Positions 33,265 to 42,427 are shown, counted from the first letter of the stretch. The stretch is DNA of 64,000 nucleotides from an uncultured Sphingobacteriales bacterium (GCA_937991535.1 CALKHN010000079.1:97044-161043), one strand, 5' to 3'. Notes: generated by a model from the letters alone, not told the origin. Numbers and translations: made by a program.

Positions 33265-36200
33265 GTGCGTTTAAAGAGTTTAGAAATCAAGGGTTTTAAG
33301 AGTTTTGCCGACAAAACTACGATCAATTTTGACCAGGGAATTACTGGTATTATCGGACCCAATGGCTGTGGTAAGAGTAATATCATAGATTCCATTCGGT
33401 GGGTAATAGGAGAGCACAAAATCAGTAACCTGCGCAGTGAAAACCTGGAAAGCCTCGTGTTTAACGGGTCACGTACCCGCAGTGCCAGCGGACTGGCAGA
33501 GGTAAGTCTCACTTTTGAAAATACACGCAATCTTCTTCCAACCGAATTTGGTACAGTTACCGTTACCCGAAAATTTTATAAAAGCGGGGAAAGTGAATAC
33601 CGCCTCAATGATGTAAACTGCCGCCTGAAAGATATTCATAATCTTTTTTTGGACACGGGTATTAGTACCGACAGCTATGCCATTATTGAGTTGGGTATGG
33701 TGGATGATATCATTAAAGATAAGGAGAACAGCCGCCGCCGTATGCTGGAACAGGCTGCCGGCATCACCATCTATAAAACCCGTAAACGGGAAGCCAAATT
33801 AAAATTGGATGCTACCGAACAGGACCTGGCACGTGTTGAAGATCTTCTTTTTGAGATCAATAACCAGTTAAAAAGCTTGGAAAGTCAGGCCAAAAAAGCG
33901 GAGAAGTATTACGAGATAAAGAAGGAGTATAAAGAGTTGAGCGTGGAACTGGCCAAAGCAGCGCTGGAAGGGTTCAACATTACATATAAGGATTTAAACG
34001 AACAACAGCAACAGGAAATAGACAAACGTTTTGAACTGGAGGCCGGTATTGCACAGGATGAGGCTGCAATTGAGCAGGAAAAACTGGGTTTTATTGAGCA
34101 GGAAAAACAGTTGCAGGAAATGCAGCATGCTTTTAATGACCTGCTGGGAACCGTGCGCAATAAAGAAAATGAGAAGAGCCTGGGCGAACAGCGCCTGCAA
34201 TACCTGAAAGAAAGAGAAAGCAGCCTGCGCGATTTTTTACACAGATCTGAAGGGCAGTTGAAGGGACTGGAAGAAAGCATAGCTTTTACTGCCGGACAAA
34301 TAACAGATGAGGAAAACAAACTGGAAGAATTTACCGAAAAGGTTGAAAGTTTAAAGGATGGTGTGGAAGAGAAACGGCGTGTTTTTGATGAAAAGCGTTC
34401 CGCTATTGATATTGTGCGCCGCGATAACCAGGCTTTGCAGCGCCGCCAGTTTGATGCCGAAAAGCAGGTAGCCGTTGCTGATACATCTATCCAGAATATT
34501 CAGCGCACTATAATGCAGGGATCAGATGAGCAGGCGCAGCGTAAGCAGCAGTTAAAGCAACTGGAGAAGGAAAGGGAAGAAAAGGAAATGGAATTAGACA
34601 GTAAGCGTACCGACTTGCAGCAATTGCAGGAACAGCATGAGCATACAAAGGAACAGATATTGCAAACGCAGGCAAAGGTAGAGACTCTGCGTAACCAACT
34701 TGCGGAGGAAAACCGCAGGCTGGATGCCCGCAAAAATGAACATGCATTGCTGAAAAGCCTGATTGATTCTATGGAAGGCTATCCTGAAAGCGTAAAATTT
34801 TTACACAATAACCAGGCGTGGAACCACACCGCCCCCATTTTATCGGATATTATTTACGTAAAAGAAGCATATCGTGCAGCGGTAGAAAATGTACTGGAGC
34901 CTTATCTTAATTATTATGTAGTTAACAACCTGGAAGAAGGGCTGCAGGCCGTTTATCTTTTAGATGCCAACCAGAAAGGAAAGGCCAATTTCTTTTTGTT
35001 AGACAGGGTTAATGATTTTGATGACGTAACACATCATCAGCCGGGTGAAACCATCGCAGCTTTGGACGTAATTGAAGTGGAACCGCAATACAGGAAACTG
35101 GCAGAATACCTGCTGAGCAATGTATATATTGCCGAAAACGATGAGGCGTTGCGTAACAGCAATGGCGCCATTGTACTGGAAAAGCATGGCAAATATGTAA
35201 AGGGTAAATACGCCCTTACCGGAGGTAGCGTAGGATTATTTGAAGGGAAAAAAATAGGACGGGCAAAAAATCTTGAAAAGCTGCATGATGAGATTATTGC
35301 TCAGGAGGCAGTGGTTAACGAGTTTAAAGCCACTATCCAGGCGCGGCACAACGAAGTAATCGGGTACAACCAGCAATTAAAGGAGCAGGCTATACGGCAA
35401 ACGCAGGAGACGATTAACCAGTTAACCAACCAGGCTTTTGCTTTGCAGAATAAGATGGAAAACCTGCAGCACATGGAAGAAAATGGCAGCAGGCGGCTTG
35501 AAGATCTTAGGTTACAATTGCAGAACAATCACGATAGCATAGCCGAAGTAAGGGAAGAACTGGAAAAATTAAATACTCAGTTACTGGAACTACAGAACAA
35601 TCTCCGCGGCGCCGAGCAGGATTATACGCTTGCCGAACAGGAATATAATTTTGCGAATGCCGCGTACAATGATAGCAATCTGCAGTACACTAAATTACAG
35701 AGCAAGGTAAATGCACTAAAGCAGGAGCATCAGTTTAAAAATGGACAACTGATTGATCTTAAAAGCCAGATAGAAAACAGCCATTCCCAATTTCTGGAAG
35801 CATCGGGCAGCATTGCTCAAACAAATGAAGCATTGAAGCTGGTTGCAGCCATATTGGTGGATATGCTGCGGAGCAAGGATGAAGAAGAAAAGAAGCTGAA
35901 TGAAGCCGACCAGGCCTATTATAACCGCCGCAATGATTTAAATGAAAAAGAAAGCGCATTGCGCCACCGGCAAAAGGCAAAAGAACAACTGGATTATTTG
36001 CTCAATCAAATAAAAGACAAACTAAGCGAACTGAAATTGCAGTTGACTGGAATGAAAGAAAGACTGAGCGTGGAGTTCAGGGTTGATCTGGATACTATAC
36101 TCGATGAGCCGCGTTCAACAGAAACGCCACTTGAAGAATTACAGGCTTCCTGTGAAAGAATGAAAAAGCGACTGGAAAATATGGGCGAAGTAAACCCTAC

Positions 36201-36786
36201 CGCTATTGAGGCTTTCCAGGAAATGCGGAAAAGATACGAGTTCATTCTTGAGCAAAAAAACGACCTGGTAACGGCAAAGGATAGCCTTTTGCAAACCATA
36301 CAGGAGGTGGAAGCCACCGCCAACCAAAAGTTTTTGGAAACCTTTAATACGGTGAGAGAAAATTTTCAGAAGGTATTTAAAGCCTTATTTACCGAAGAAG
36401 ATACGGCGGACATCTTACTGGAAAATCCTGAAAATCTTGCCGAAACAGGCATTGATATCGTGGCTAAACCAAAAGGCAAACGGCCTTCTTCTATTACCCA
36501 GTTAAGTGGTGGAGAAAAAACGTTAACGGCAACAGCATTGCTGTTTGCCATTTACCTGATCAAACCGGCGCCTTTTTGTATATTAGATGAAGTGGATGCC
36601 CCGCTTGACGATGCCAATGTAAACAAGTTCACCAACATGATCCGCCAGTTTAGTGAAAACTCACAGTTCATTATTGTCACGCATAATAAAATGACCATGT
36701 CTACAGTAGATATTATATATGGTGTAACCATGCAGGAGCCGGGTGTAAGCAAACTGGTGCCCGTTGATTTCAGGGGGTTGAATTAG
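33265..36786 (+). CDS. smc: Chromosome segregation ATPase SMC
   Basis: This 1173-residue protein starts with GTG. The Walker A GPNGCGKSN lies at residues 31-39, followed by two long coiled coils (about 170-490 and 680-1010) broken by a hinge (about 505-670: YPESVKFLHNNQAWNHTAPILSDIIYV through GGSVGLFEGKKIGRAKNLEKL). The C-terminal ATPase has the signature LSGGEKTLTATALLFAIY, the Walker B ILDEVDAPLDD and a D-loop/H-loop (IIVTHNKMTMS). SMC dimers hold newly replicated DNA and drive chromosome condensation with ScpAB, which are not in the window. The length and layout are normal, and it carries no sign of disruption. The next gene is 286 bases away. Confidence 0.97.
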   Translation: MRLKSLEIKGFKSFADKTTINFDQGITGIIGPNGCGKSNIIDSIRWVIGEHKISNLRSENLESLVFNGSRTRSASGLAEVSLTFENTRNLLPTEFGTVTVTRKFYKSGESEYRLNDVNCRLKDIHNLFLDTGISTDSYAIIELGMVDDIIKDKENSRRRMLEQAAGITIYKTRKREAKLKLDATEQDLARVEDLLFEINNQLKSLESQAKKAEKYYEIKKEYKELSVELAKAALEGFNITYKDLNEQQQQEIDKRFELEAGIAQDEAAIEQEKLGFIEQEKQLQEMQHAFNDLLGTVRNKENEKSLGEQRLQYLKERESSLRDFLHRSEGQLKGLEESIAFTAGQITDEENKLEEFTEKVESLKDGVEEKRRVFDEKRSAIDIVRRDNQALQRRQFDAEKQVAVADTSIQNIQRTIMQGSDEQAQRKQQLKQLEKEREEKEMELDSKRTDLQQLQEQHEHTKEQILQTQAKVETLRNQLAEENRRLDARKNEHALLKSLIDSMEGYPESVKFLHNNQAWNHTAPILSDIIYVKEAYRAAVENVLEPYLNYYVVNNLEEGLQAVYLLDANQKGKANFFLLDRVNDFDDVTHHQPGETIAALDVIEVEPQYRKLAEYLLSNVYIAENDEALRNSNGAIVLEKHGKYVKGKYALTGGSVGLFEGKKIGRAKNLEKLHDEIIAQEAVVNEFKATIQARHNEVIGYNQQLKEQAIRQTQETINQLTNQAFALQNKMENLQHMEENGSRRLEDLRLQLQNNHDSIAEVREELEKLNTQLLELQNNLRGAEQDYTLAEQEYNFANAAYNDSNLQYTKLQSKVNALKQEHQFKNGQLIDLKSQIENSHSQFLEASGSIAQTNEALKLVAAILVDMLRSKDEEEKKLNEADQAYYNRRNDLNEKESALRHRQKAKEQLDYLLNQIKDKLSELKLQLTGMKERLSVEFRVDLDTILDEPRSTETPLEELQASCERMKKRLENMGEVNPTAIEAFQEMRKRYEFILEQKNDLVTAKDSLLQTIQEVEATANQKFLETFNTVRENFQKVFKALFTEEDTADILLENPENLAETGIDIVAKPKGKRPSSITQLSGGEKTLTATALLFAIYLIKPAPFCILDEVDAPLDDANVNKFTNMIRQFSENSQFIIVTHNKMTMSTVDIIYGVTMQEPGVSKLVPVDFRGLN

Positions 36787-37072
36787 GGGAGAAGGTGTGC
36801 GGTTTCAGGGTTCAGGTTACAGGGTTTGGCTCTTGATTACAATTCGGCAACGCACTACTGCTTGTTCATGATACCGCGGGGAGTATTCAATTTTCGTTTC
36901 GGTCTGCGATGGCAGGATAGTTGCACCCGTTTATCTACCGGCTGGTGTTTTCACCTGCCGGAATGATTAGACGGGTCATTCACTCCTGTAGCCTATTGAT
37001 TTAATGGAAGAAGAACCTTCTTTTTGAGTATTATTTTTTATCCTGTGCTCCTTAGTATAATATACCGGTTGT
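36787..37072. other. Intergenic after smc
   Basis: Directly after the stop, GGTTTCAGGGTTCAGGTTACAGGGTTT resembles the word tracts seen elsewhere. A hairpin (CCGGC-GGTG / CACC-GCCGG, about 36950) and GAAGAAGAACCTTCTT (about 37005) are present. No gene was seen. Confidence 0.35.
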
Positions 37073-38125
37073 ATGAAATGCTTATTAACTTTTTTATTAC
37101 TGGCAACCACCTCAGCAAGCAGCATTGCGCAAACAGGTTCCTATGCCGAAATGCTTGGATGGCCCAGGGATGCCAGGGTTGTTATTTTGCATGTAGATGA
37201 TGCGGGTATGTCGCACGACTCCAATGAAGGTGCACTGAATGCATTGGAGAAGGGGGTGGCATCTTCCTTTAGCGTAATGATGCCCTGCCCGTGGGTACCC
37301 GAAATAGTGAGGTATATAAAAGCACACCCACGTCACGATGGAGGGTTACACCTTACACTTACCTCTGAATGGAATAATTATCGCTGGCCGCCATTATCAG
37401 GTAAACCTGCTGTTCCCGGACTGGTGGATACCGAAGGGGCCATGTGGCCGGAAGTGGAAGCAGTGGTAAAGCATGCTTCCGCCGATGAAGTAGATAAGGA
37501 GATCAGGGCTCAGTTAGACCGGGCCCTGGCCATGGGGTTTATACCTACGCATCTCGATTCTCACATGGGTACTTTATTCGCCTCCGAAACTTTTCTGGAA
37601 AAATACATCAGGCTGGGTATTGAAAAACAAATACCGGTAATGTTTCCCGGAGGGCACAACAGCTATTTAAAGGAAGAACTGATGGGCAGGGAAAAAGAAG
37701 CGCTTCAAAAGGCAGGTAAATGGACGAATGACACCCAACAGAAAGAACCTGAAATACTCCAAAAGACCACGGCCGTCGGTAAAATGATCTGGGATGCCGG
37801 GTTACCGGTTTTGGATGATCTGCACAAGAATAGTGGCGACTGGAACATGCCTGAAAATGCCAGAACATCGGATGCCGCATTACAAAAGTTCTACACGAAA
37901 AAATACAGTGAAACGATTGGCGCACTAAAACCCGGGCTCACAATGGTGATCATGCATTGCACCCGGCCTTCTGAAACATTTGGGCATATTTCAGGTTCCG
38001 GTACACGGCGTAAGGGTGATATGCTGGCTATGATGGATCCCGCGTTTAAAAAATTTCTGGAGCAAAAAGGCATTATTATAACCACCTGGCGGGAGGTGAT
38101 GGAAAGGCGGAATAAACTGAAATAA
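37073..38125 (+). CDS. YdjC/ChbG-family carbohydrate deacetylase, secreted
   Basis: This 350-residue protein has a signal peptide (LLTFLLLATTSASSIAQ). The YdjC/ChbG fold is marked by VVILHVDDAGMSHDSNEGALNALEKGVASSFSVM, with the metal-binding His and Asp residues, the GGLHLTLTSEWNNYRW strand and PTHLDSHMGTLF with two further ligands. ChbG deacetylates N-acetyl sugars such as chitobiose-derived or diacetyl substrates; the specificity here is open. A 40-base bidirectional hairpin separates it from the convergent dodecin gene. Confidence 0.85.
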   Translation: MKCLLTFLLLATTSASSIAQTGSYAEMLGWPRDARVVILHVDDAGMSHDSNEGALNALEKGVASSFSVMMPCPWVPEIVRYIKAHPRHDGGLHLTLTSEWNNYRWPPLSGKPAVPGLVDTEGAMWPEVEAVVKHASADEVDKEIRAQLDRALAMGFIPTHLDSHMGTLFASETFLEKYIRLGIEKQIPVMFPGGHNSYLKEELMGREKEALQKAGKWTNDTQQKEPEILQKTTAVGKMIWDAGLPVLDDLHKNSGDWNMPENARTSDAALQKFYTKKYSETIGALKPGLTMVIMHCTRPSETFGHISGSGTRRKGDMLAMMDPAFKKFLEQKGIIITTWREVMERRNKLK

Positions 38126-38138
38126 AAAGACGGGGTAA

Positions 38139-38181
38139 TCCAAATCTCCCGGCATTTTTACCAATTACCCGGAGATTTGGA
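38139..38181. terminator. Bidirectional hairpin between the deacetylase and dodecin genes
   Basis: TCCAAATCTCC (38139-38149) pairs exactly with GGAGATTTGGA (38171-38181) around a 21-base loop, placed between two convergent genes (stops at 38125 and 38194). It probably ends both transcripts; a flanking T-run is weak. Confidence 0.6.
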
Positions 38182-38193
38182 GTCCTGCAGCCG

Positions 38194-38400
38194 TCATTGA
38201 TCATCCAGCCTGAAAGATATCTTGCATATTACACCGAATGTAGTCACTTTGTTGTCTTTAACATGGGCTTTAATGTCCTTTACAAAAACCGAATCAATAT
38301 TGCGAACGGTTTTGGAAGCTTCGGTTACAGCCGAACGGATAGCGTCATCAATGCTTTTTTCTGAAGAGGCGATCACTTCAATTACTTTTACAATTGGCAT
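38194..38400 (-). CDS. Dodecin
   Basis: This 68-residue small protein matches dodecin throughout: MPIVKVIEVIASSEKSIDDAIRSAVTEASKTVRNIDSVFVKDIKAHVKDNKVTTFGVICKISFRLDD. Dodecins form hollow dodecamers that bind flavins or coenzyme A and act as flavin storage or buffer. The conserved Trp used for flavin stacking in archaeal dodecins is not obvious here; the family varies in this residue. It is monocistronic. Confidence 0.92.
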   Translation of the reverse strand: MPIVKVIEVIASSEKSIDDAIRSAVTEASKTVRNIDSVFVKDIKAHVKDNKVTTFGVICKISFRLDDQ

Positions 38401-38576
38401 ACAAACGTGTTTTATAAGTTATAAAAATAAAATGCACATCTCTTAAAGGTCGTAAAAAATAAGTACAATATGAAATCGGTTTGAGTTATTGTAACGGCAG
38501 GAAACTGGTAAAGCGAATTTGCCTGTCAGCATTTTCATGATTTATTGCTATTTTTGCAAACAGATAAATTCAGATT

Positions 38577-39140
38577 ATGAAAATAAACAAAACTGCTTTA
38601 TATATTCTTTTGGCGCTGATTGTAGTTGCTGCGCTTTACCGTGTTATACCCGGACGACCATATGGATTTGCACCACAAATAGCGATGGCTTTGTTTGGAG
38701 GAGCTGCTATAAAGGATAAAAAACTGGCTTTTGCCCTTCCGTTATTGTCTATGGTATTGTCGGATGCTCTGTTTGAGCTTCTTTATTTTGCCGGCATCTC
38801 GCCTATGTGGGGATTTTATGAAGGCCAGTTAACGAATTATGCATTATTCGCGTTGTTAACCGTATCAGGCTTCTTAATAAAGAAGCTGAATGTAATTAAT
38901 ATAGCCGCAGCTTCCTTTGCAGCGCCCACGGTTTACTTTTTGATTTCCAATTTTATGGTATGGCTAAGTGGTACCGGGGGACTGCAGCGCCCTAAAACTT
39001 TTGATGGTTTAATAATGTGTTTTACAGACGGACTGCCTTTTTATCAAAACTCTGTGGCAGGTACATTATTCTTTTCGGCGCTGTTTTTTGGAGGCTACTA
39101 TCTTATTAAGCAATATGCGTTGAAGCCTAAATTGGCCTGA
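38577..39140 (+). CDS. DUF6580-family membrane protein (putative ECF-type S-component)
   Basis: This 187-residue protein has about five hydrophobic helices: ALYILLALIVVAALYRVI, FAPQIAMALFGGAAI, LAFALPLLSMVLSDALFELLYFAG, NYALFALLTVSGFLI and NSVAGTLFFSALFFGGYYLIKQYAL. The PGRPYGFAPQIAMALFGGA start and LPLLSMVLSDALFE segment are the DUF6580 signature. Relatives are described as putative substrate-binding components of ECF transporters. A -7-like TATTTTTG lies at 38549-38556, 21 bases before the ATG. The YraN gene follows after 22 bases. Confidence 0.75.
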   Translation: MKINKTALYILLALIVVAALYRVIPGRPYGFAPQIAMALFGGAAIKDKKLAFALPLLSMVLSDALFELLYFAGISPMWGFYEGQLTNYALFALLTVSGFLIKKLNVINIAAASFAAPTVYFLISNFMVWLSGTGGLQRPKTFDGLIMCFTDGLPFYQNSVAGTLFFSALFFGGYYLIKQYALKPKLA

Positions 39141-39162
39141 TATAAATTTTCTTTCTTAATTA

Positions 39163-39519
39163 ATGGCCCACCACAACACCACCGGGAAAAACGGGGAAGC
39201 ATTAGCGCTTGCTTATTTAATACGAAAGGATTTTGTTATTCTCCATACAAACTGGCGTCATTCTCATTACGAAATTGATATTATTGCCCATACCGGCAAC
39301 ATATTGCACTTTATTGAAGTAAAGACCCGGCGTTCTTTAAAATTTGGATACCCGGAGGAAAGTGTTACAAAGAAAAAAATGGAGAACCTGATGAACGGTG
39401 CTGAAGTATTTCTTTTGTTGTATCCGCAATGGAAGAGAATACAATACGATATACTGTCTGTTGATTTACGGAAAAACCAGGATCCGGAATATTTCTTTAT
39501 TGAAGATGTTTCCCTGTAG
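39163..39519 (+). CDS. YraN-family (UPF0102) nuclease-like protein
   Basis: This 118-residue protein has the UPF0102/YraN pattern: HHNTTGKNGEALALAYLIRKDFVILHTNWRHSHYEIDIIAHTGNILHFIEVKTRRSLKFGYPEESVTKKKMENL. The E-h-D-h-x...h-x-F-h-E-V-K motif is the restriction-endonuclease-like core with the metal-binding Glu, Asp and Lys. The role is unknown. It follows the DUF6580 gene closely and overlaps the convergent YkgJ-type gene by 23 bases at the 3' end. Confidence 0.9.
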   Translation: MAHHNTTGKNGEALALAYLIRKDFVILHTNWRHSHYEIDIIAHTGNILHFIEVKTRRSLKFGYPEESVTKKKMENLMNGAEVFLLLYPQWKRIQYDILSVDLRKNQDPEYFFIEDVSL

Positions 39520-40015
39520 TAACCAATAACTTCATTTTTTCTACCATTTTGTAGGTTGCCGGGCAATAGGCAATGTTTTGTTTGTGTACATGCATGTAGT
39601 TCACCATTTTTCTTTTGGTAAGATGGGGAAACCCGGCGCAATCGGCGGGGCGCACCGCGTAAATTTTACACATGTTGGTATTAAGATCAAGAAACTGGCA
39701 GGGTTGCCGTTTGTTCATCCAGTCTTTATCTTTCTTGTCGTAATACAGCCATTTTTCTTTAAATGCTTTGGCAGTCATACCCAGGTGAGCCGAAATACGT
39801 TTAATATCCCCGGGAGTATAGGTAGGGCTCATTGTTTTACAGCAGTTGGCGCAGCTTAAGCAATCAGTTTCCAGCCACACGGCTTTATCAACATTTACAG
39901 TAAGATCATCCAATTTACGGGGAGGATTTTTTTCAAGTCTGGTAAGAAACGCTCTTAATCCTTTTTTGTGAAACCTGACTTTCTGTTTAAATGATCTCAG
40001 GTTAATTGCCTGCAT
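39497..40015 (-). CDS. YkgJ-family Cys-cluster protein
   Basis: This 172-residue protein has the cysteine pattern of the YkgJ/CxxCxxCC family (DUF3109/UPF0153): ETDCLSCANCCKTM, PCQFLDLNTNMCKIYAVRPADCAGFPHL. These cysteines probably bind a metal or Fe-S cluster. The N-terminal FKQKVRFHKKGLRAFLTRLEKNPPRKLD is basic. The 3' end overlaps the convergent YraN gene by 23 bases, so transcription of one must run into the other. Some relatives act as oxidoreductases or zinc/iron chaperones; the function here is unknown. Confidence 0.85.
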   Translation of the reverse strand: MQAINLRSFKQKVRFHKKGLRAFLTRLEKNPPRKLDDLTVNVDKAVWLETDCLSCANCCKTMSPTYTPGDIKRISAHLGMTAKAFKEKWLYYDKKDKDWMNKRQPCQFLDLNTNMCKIYAVRPADCAGFPHLTKRKMVNYMHVHKQNIAYCPATYKMVEKMKLLVTTGKHLQ

Positions 40016-40180
40016 AATCTGTTTTTATATTAAGGGCCCGAAAGTAAGCGTTAATTTGATTCAATCTGGCAAACCATATAAAATGTGTATATCTGCGCCG
40101 CAAGGGTGAATTTGATTTTAGCTGATATTTACATTATTTTTTAAACGACATTGTTTTACGATTATTGAAATGCAATAAGT

Positions 40181-41080
40181 ATGTGGGATGATCAGAAAAA
40201 TGGCTTCAGGGCTTATCTGCAGTTAGAAAAATCGCTCAGCGCCAACTCAATCGAAGCCTATTTGCATGATATTGAAAAATTGCTGCAGTTTCTGCAGTTG
40301 CATAAAAACCTGAAAACGCCTGGTGATATTGAATTAAAAGATCTCCAGCAATTTGTAAAGTGGATTGCTGAACTGAATATGACTGCTTCCTCGCAGGCCA
40401 GAATCATTTCGGGGCTGAAAGCCTTTTATAAATATTGCCTTCTCGAAAAGATCGCTGTAAAAGATCCAACGATCTTGTTGTCATCGCCCAAATTAAAACG
40501 TACACTGCCGGATACCCTAAGTTTTACAGAGATAGAATCCATCATTAACCAAATTGACCTAAGCAAACCTGAGGGCATTCGGAACAGGGCACTGATAGAA
40601 ACAATGTACAGTTGCGGACTTAGGGTTAGTGAGGTAGTAGCACTTAAATTGTCGAACCTCTACTTAGACGTAGGTTTTATTAGAGTAACGGGCAAGGGCA
40701 ACAAAGAGCGCCTGGTGCCCATTGGCCGGGATGCCATTAAGCATGTTAATATATACCGGGAAAATATAAGGACGCATATGATGGTTAAAAAAGGGGAGGA
40801 GGATGTTTTGTTTTTGAACAGGAGAGGGGCCCACATGACAAGGGTAATGATTTTTTTGGTTATTAAAGCCCTTGCCCGGAAAGCCGGTATTGTCAAAAAC
40901 ATTTCACCCCACACTTTCCGGCATTCTTTTGCCACCCATCTTGTGGAAGGAGGAGCCGATTTACGGGCTGTTCAGGAAATGCTTGGTCATGAAAGCATTA
41001 CCACTACCGAGATTTATACCCACCTCGACCGGGATTATCTGAGGGATACGCTTCAGCGCTTTCATCCCGGTTTTAAATAG
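40181..41080 (+). CDS. xerD: Site-specific tyrosine recombinase XerD/XerC
   Basis: This 299-residue tyrosine recombinase has the SAM-like N-terminal DNA-binding domain (residues 5-90) and the catalytic domain with Arg148 in YSCGLRVSEVVAL, Lys172 in TGKGNKER, His244 and Arg247 in HTFRHSFATHL, His270 in LGHESITT and the nucleophile Tyr279 in EIYTHLDRDYL. Length and motif spacing match chromosomal XerC/D, which resolve dimers at dif, rather than integron or phage integrases. XerD versus XerC cannot be settled from this alone; XerD is favoured by the length and HTFRHS form. It stands alone, with about 165 bases of intergenic sequence upstream. Confidence 0.88.
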   Translation: MWDDQKNGFRAYLQLEKSLSANSIEAYLHDIEKLLQFLQLHKNLKTPGDIELKDLQQFVKWIAELNMTASSQARIISGLKAFYKYCLLEKIAVKDPTILLSSPKLKRTLPDTLSFTEIESIINQIDLSKPEGIRNRALIETMYSCGLRVSEVVALKLSNLYLDVGFIRVTGKGNKERLVPIGRDAIKHVNIYRENIRTHMMVKKGEEDVLFLNRRGAHMTRVMIFLVIKALARKAGIVKNISPHTFRHSFATHLVEGGADLRAVQEMLGHESITTTEIYTHLDRDYLRDTLQRFHPGFK

Positions 41081-41284
41081 GTGTTCATAAATTTTTAACA
41101 TTGATTCCTGCACAATAACGTAACAATCGTGCAACGTTTGCGTTTTAAGGCTGTCAACATATGAAATCTCAGTTCTTTGAATATTTTTCAGCAAAAAGGC
41201 TTATTAATGTTAACGATTCCCTTAGAATAAGGATACCATAGGTTAAATTTTAGAAATTATTCAAGAATAAGAGCCATAAGAAAG

Positions 41285-41314
41285 TTGGCATGTACTTAAA
41301 AAGTTGTACATTTG
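41285..41314 (+). promoter_or_regulatory. Putative Bacteroidota promoter (-33/-7)
   Basis: TTGGCA (41285-41290) and TACATTTG (41307-41314) are spaced as expected for the phylum's primary sigma factor, with a start expected near 41320. It lies about 290 bases before the next gene, so it may drive a small RNA or a long leader. Confidence 0.5.
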
Positions 41315-41524
41315 CCGCGCAAACACGAACCTGATACATTAACTCTTGCTTGCCCCAGGTTGAGACTAGTCTCCCGTCTTTTAGAAGTTTTCTTCGGAAT
41401 AAAAATTTAAAACTTTCACACAGGTTCAAAAATCACATCACGAACGTATTGCCATTGATTTTCCGGGATTAAAACAAAGAATGAACCATTCATCATCGTT
41501 TAGAGCCATACATGGTATTATGCA

Positions 41525-41556
41525 TTGCATAGTAGTATATTAAAAATATATCTTTG
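41525..41556 (+). promoter_or_regulatory. Putative promoter of the six-repeat protein gene
   Basis: TTG at 41525 and TATCTTTG at 41549-41556 are 24 bases apart start to start, the usual spacing for this phylum, and the ATG at 41602 follows 46 bases on. Confidence 0.5.
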
Positions 41557-41601
41557 TATGGTAAACATGGTTAAAAAACAAACAATTAAACAAGTATAGT
41601 T

Positions 41602-42381
41602 ATGAAAAGGAAGAGTGAAATGGATTCGAAGGCAGGAACCAGTCCGACAGTACAGAACAAAATGTTCAAAAATGTAATCAGCAAGTCTGCCTCTATGTTG
41701 CTGGTAACAATAATGGGATTGAGCGCAATGTCTTTTGTTCAGGACGACTCCTTTGTAAGTGGTAGTGATACCAACCAAAGCGCAGCTAAAGTACAGAACA
41801 TTGCAGCAACCAAAACAGAGCCGGGTAATGAAACCTGTTGCGTAACAACAGTTGTAAATCCTGGCGATGGAATGAATACTGCCTTAGTGATCAGTACGCC
41901 CACCAAAAAGGCAATATACAAAGCCGACAGGGAAACCATCGTTAGATTTGTAGCTGAAGCTAAAGAAAGAAGAATATGGAGTTTAAACAGGGCGCAGGCG
42001 AGTACTGATGCTGATAAGGAAATGCATTTTAATTTTAAGCTTAGCACAATAAATCCTTCTGCAGCAATGGCCGCCGGAGCCGATAAAGTGATGATCAGCC
42101 GGTTTGTGGATGAGATTGTACAGGTGTCTGTTTCCGGTGCAAACGATGCTGCCAAAGCAGATGCAGAAGCAGCCCTGAATTTCATAGCGGAAAACTTACA
42201 GGTAAGCATTGCGAAACCAACTGTAGATCTGATTCTGAAAGCCGACGCAGAAATAGCTTCCTCTTTCGAAAAAGCTACCCATGCGGTTATCTGTATACCA
42301 TCGGCAACGGCCGCACAGAAAGCCGACCAGGAAATGATACAGAATTATGAAGGACGACACATCTTTTCCGCATTGAAATAG
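41602..42381 (+). CDS. Secreted protein with six degenerate ADxE repeats
   Basis: This 259-residue protein is unrecognised. A hydrophobic segment (SASMLLVTIMGLSAMSFV, residues 29-46) is a probable signal or anchor, with a long basic n-region before it; ATG 41662 would shorten it. The mature part has a decamer [K/D/G]-A-D-x-[E/V]-4x-[F/Y] repeated six times: KADRETIVRF (107), DADKEMHFNF (136), GADKVMISRF (159), KADAEAALNF (185), KADAEIASSF (213) and KADQEMIQNY (240). The spacing is 23-29 residues. The intervening sequence is variable. No catalytic motif is visible. A clear intrinsic terminator follows. It is likely an exported repeat protein of unknown role. Confidence 0.7.
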   Translation: MKRKSEMDSKAGTSPTVQNKMFKNVISKSASMLLVTIMGLSAMSFVQDDSFVSGSDTNQSAAKVQNIAATKTEPGNETCCVTTVVNPGDGMNTALVISTPTKKAIYKADRETIVRFVAEAKERRIWSLNRAQASTDADKEMHFNFKLSTINPSAAMAAGADKVMISRFVDEIVQVSVSGANDAAKADAEAALNFIAENLQVSIAKPTVDLILKADAEIASSFEKATHAVICIPSATAAQKADQEMIQNYEGRHIFSALK

Positions 42382-42427
42382 TTAGCGTTTTTTGAATTAT
42401 TAGTGTGTAGTTTTGGCTTTGATTAAG

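Larger units (their letters stand above)
41081..41601. other. Long non-coding leader region with two promoters
   Basis: The region before the six-repeat protein holds two promoters. TTGGCA at 41285 with TACATTTG at 41307-41314 fits the Bacteroidota -33/-7 pattern. TTG at 41525 with TATCTTTG at 41549-41556 also fits and is nearest the gene. Between them the transcript could fold: GAACCTG (41327) can pair with CAGGTT (41356) or with CAGGTTC (41421), and GAGACTAGTCTC (41362-41373) is a perfect palindrome. Confidence 0.5.

Noticed and set aside
33909..36327. Several Cys/Ser-rich minus-strand frames opposite smc
   Set aside because: These are shadows of coiled-coil Glu/Lys/Gln codons, giving artificial Cys- and Ser-rich products.
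40181..41080. Phage or genomic-island integrase
   Set aside because: Length and motifs match chromosomal XerC/D; no att sites or phage genes are adjacent.
41081..41601. tRNA or tmRNA gene
   Set aside because: No T-arm motif or CCA end could be found; only a promoter and possible leader structure are supported.
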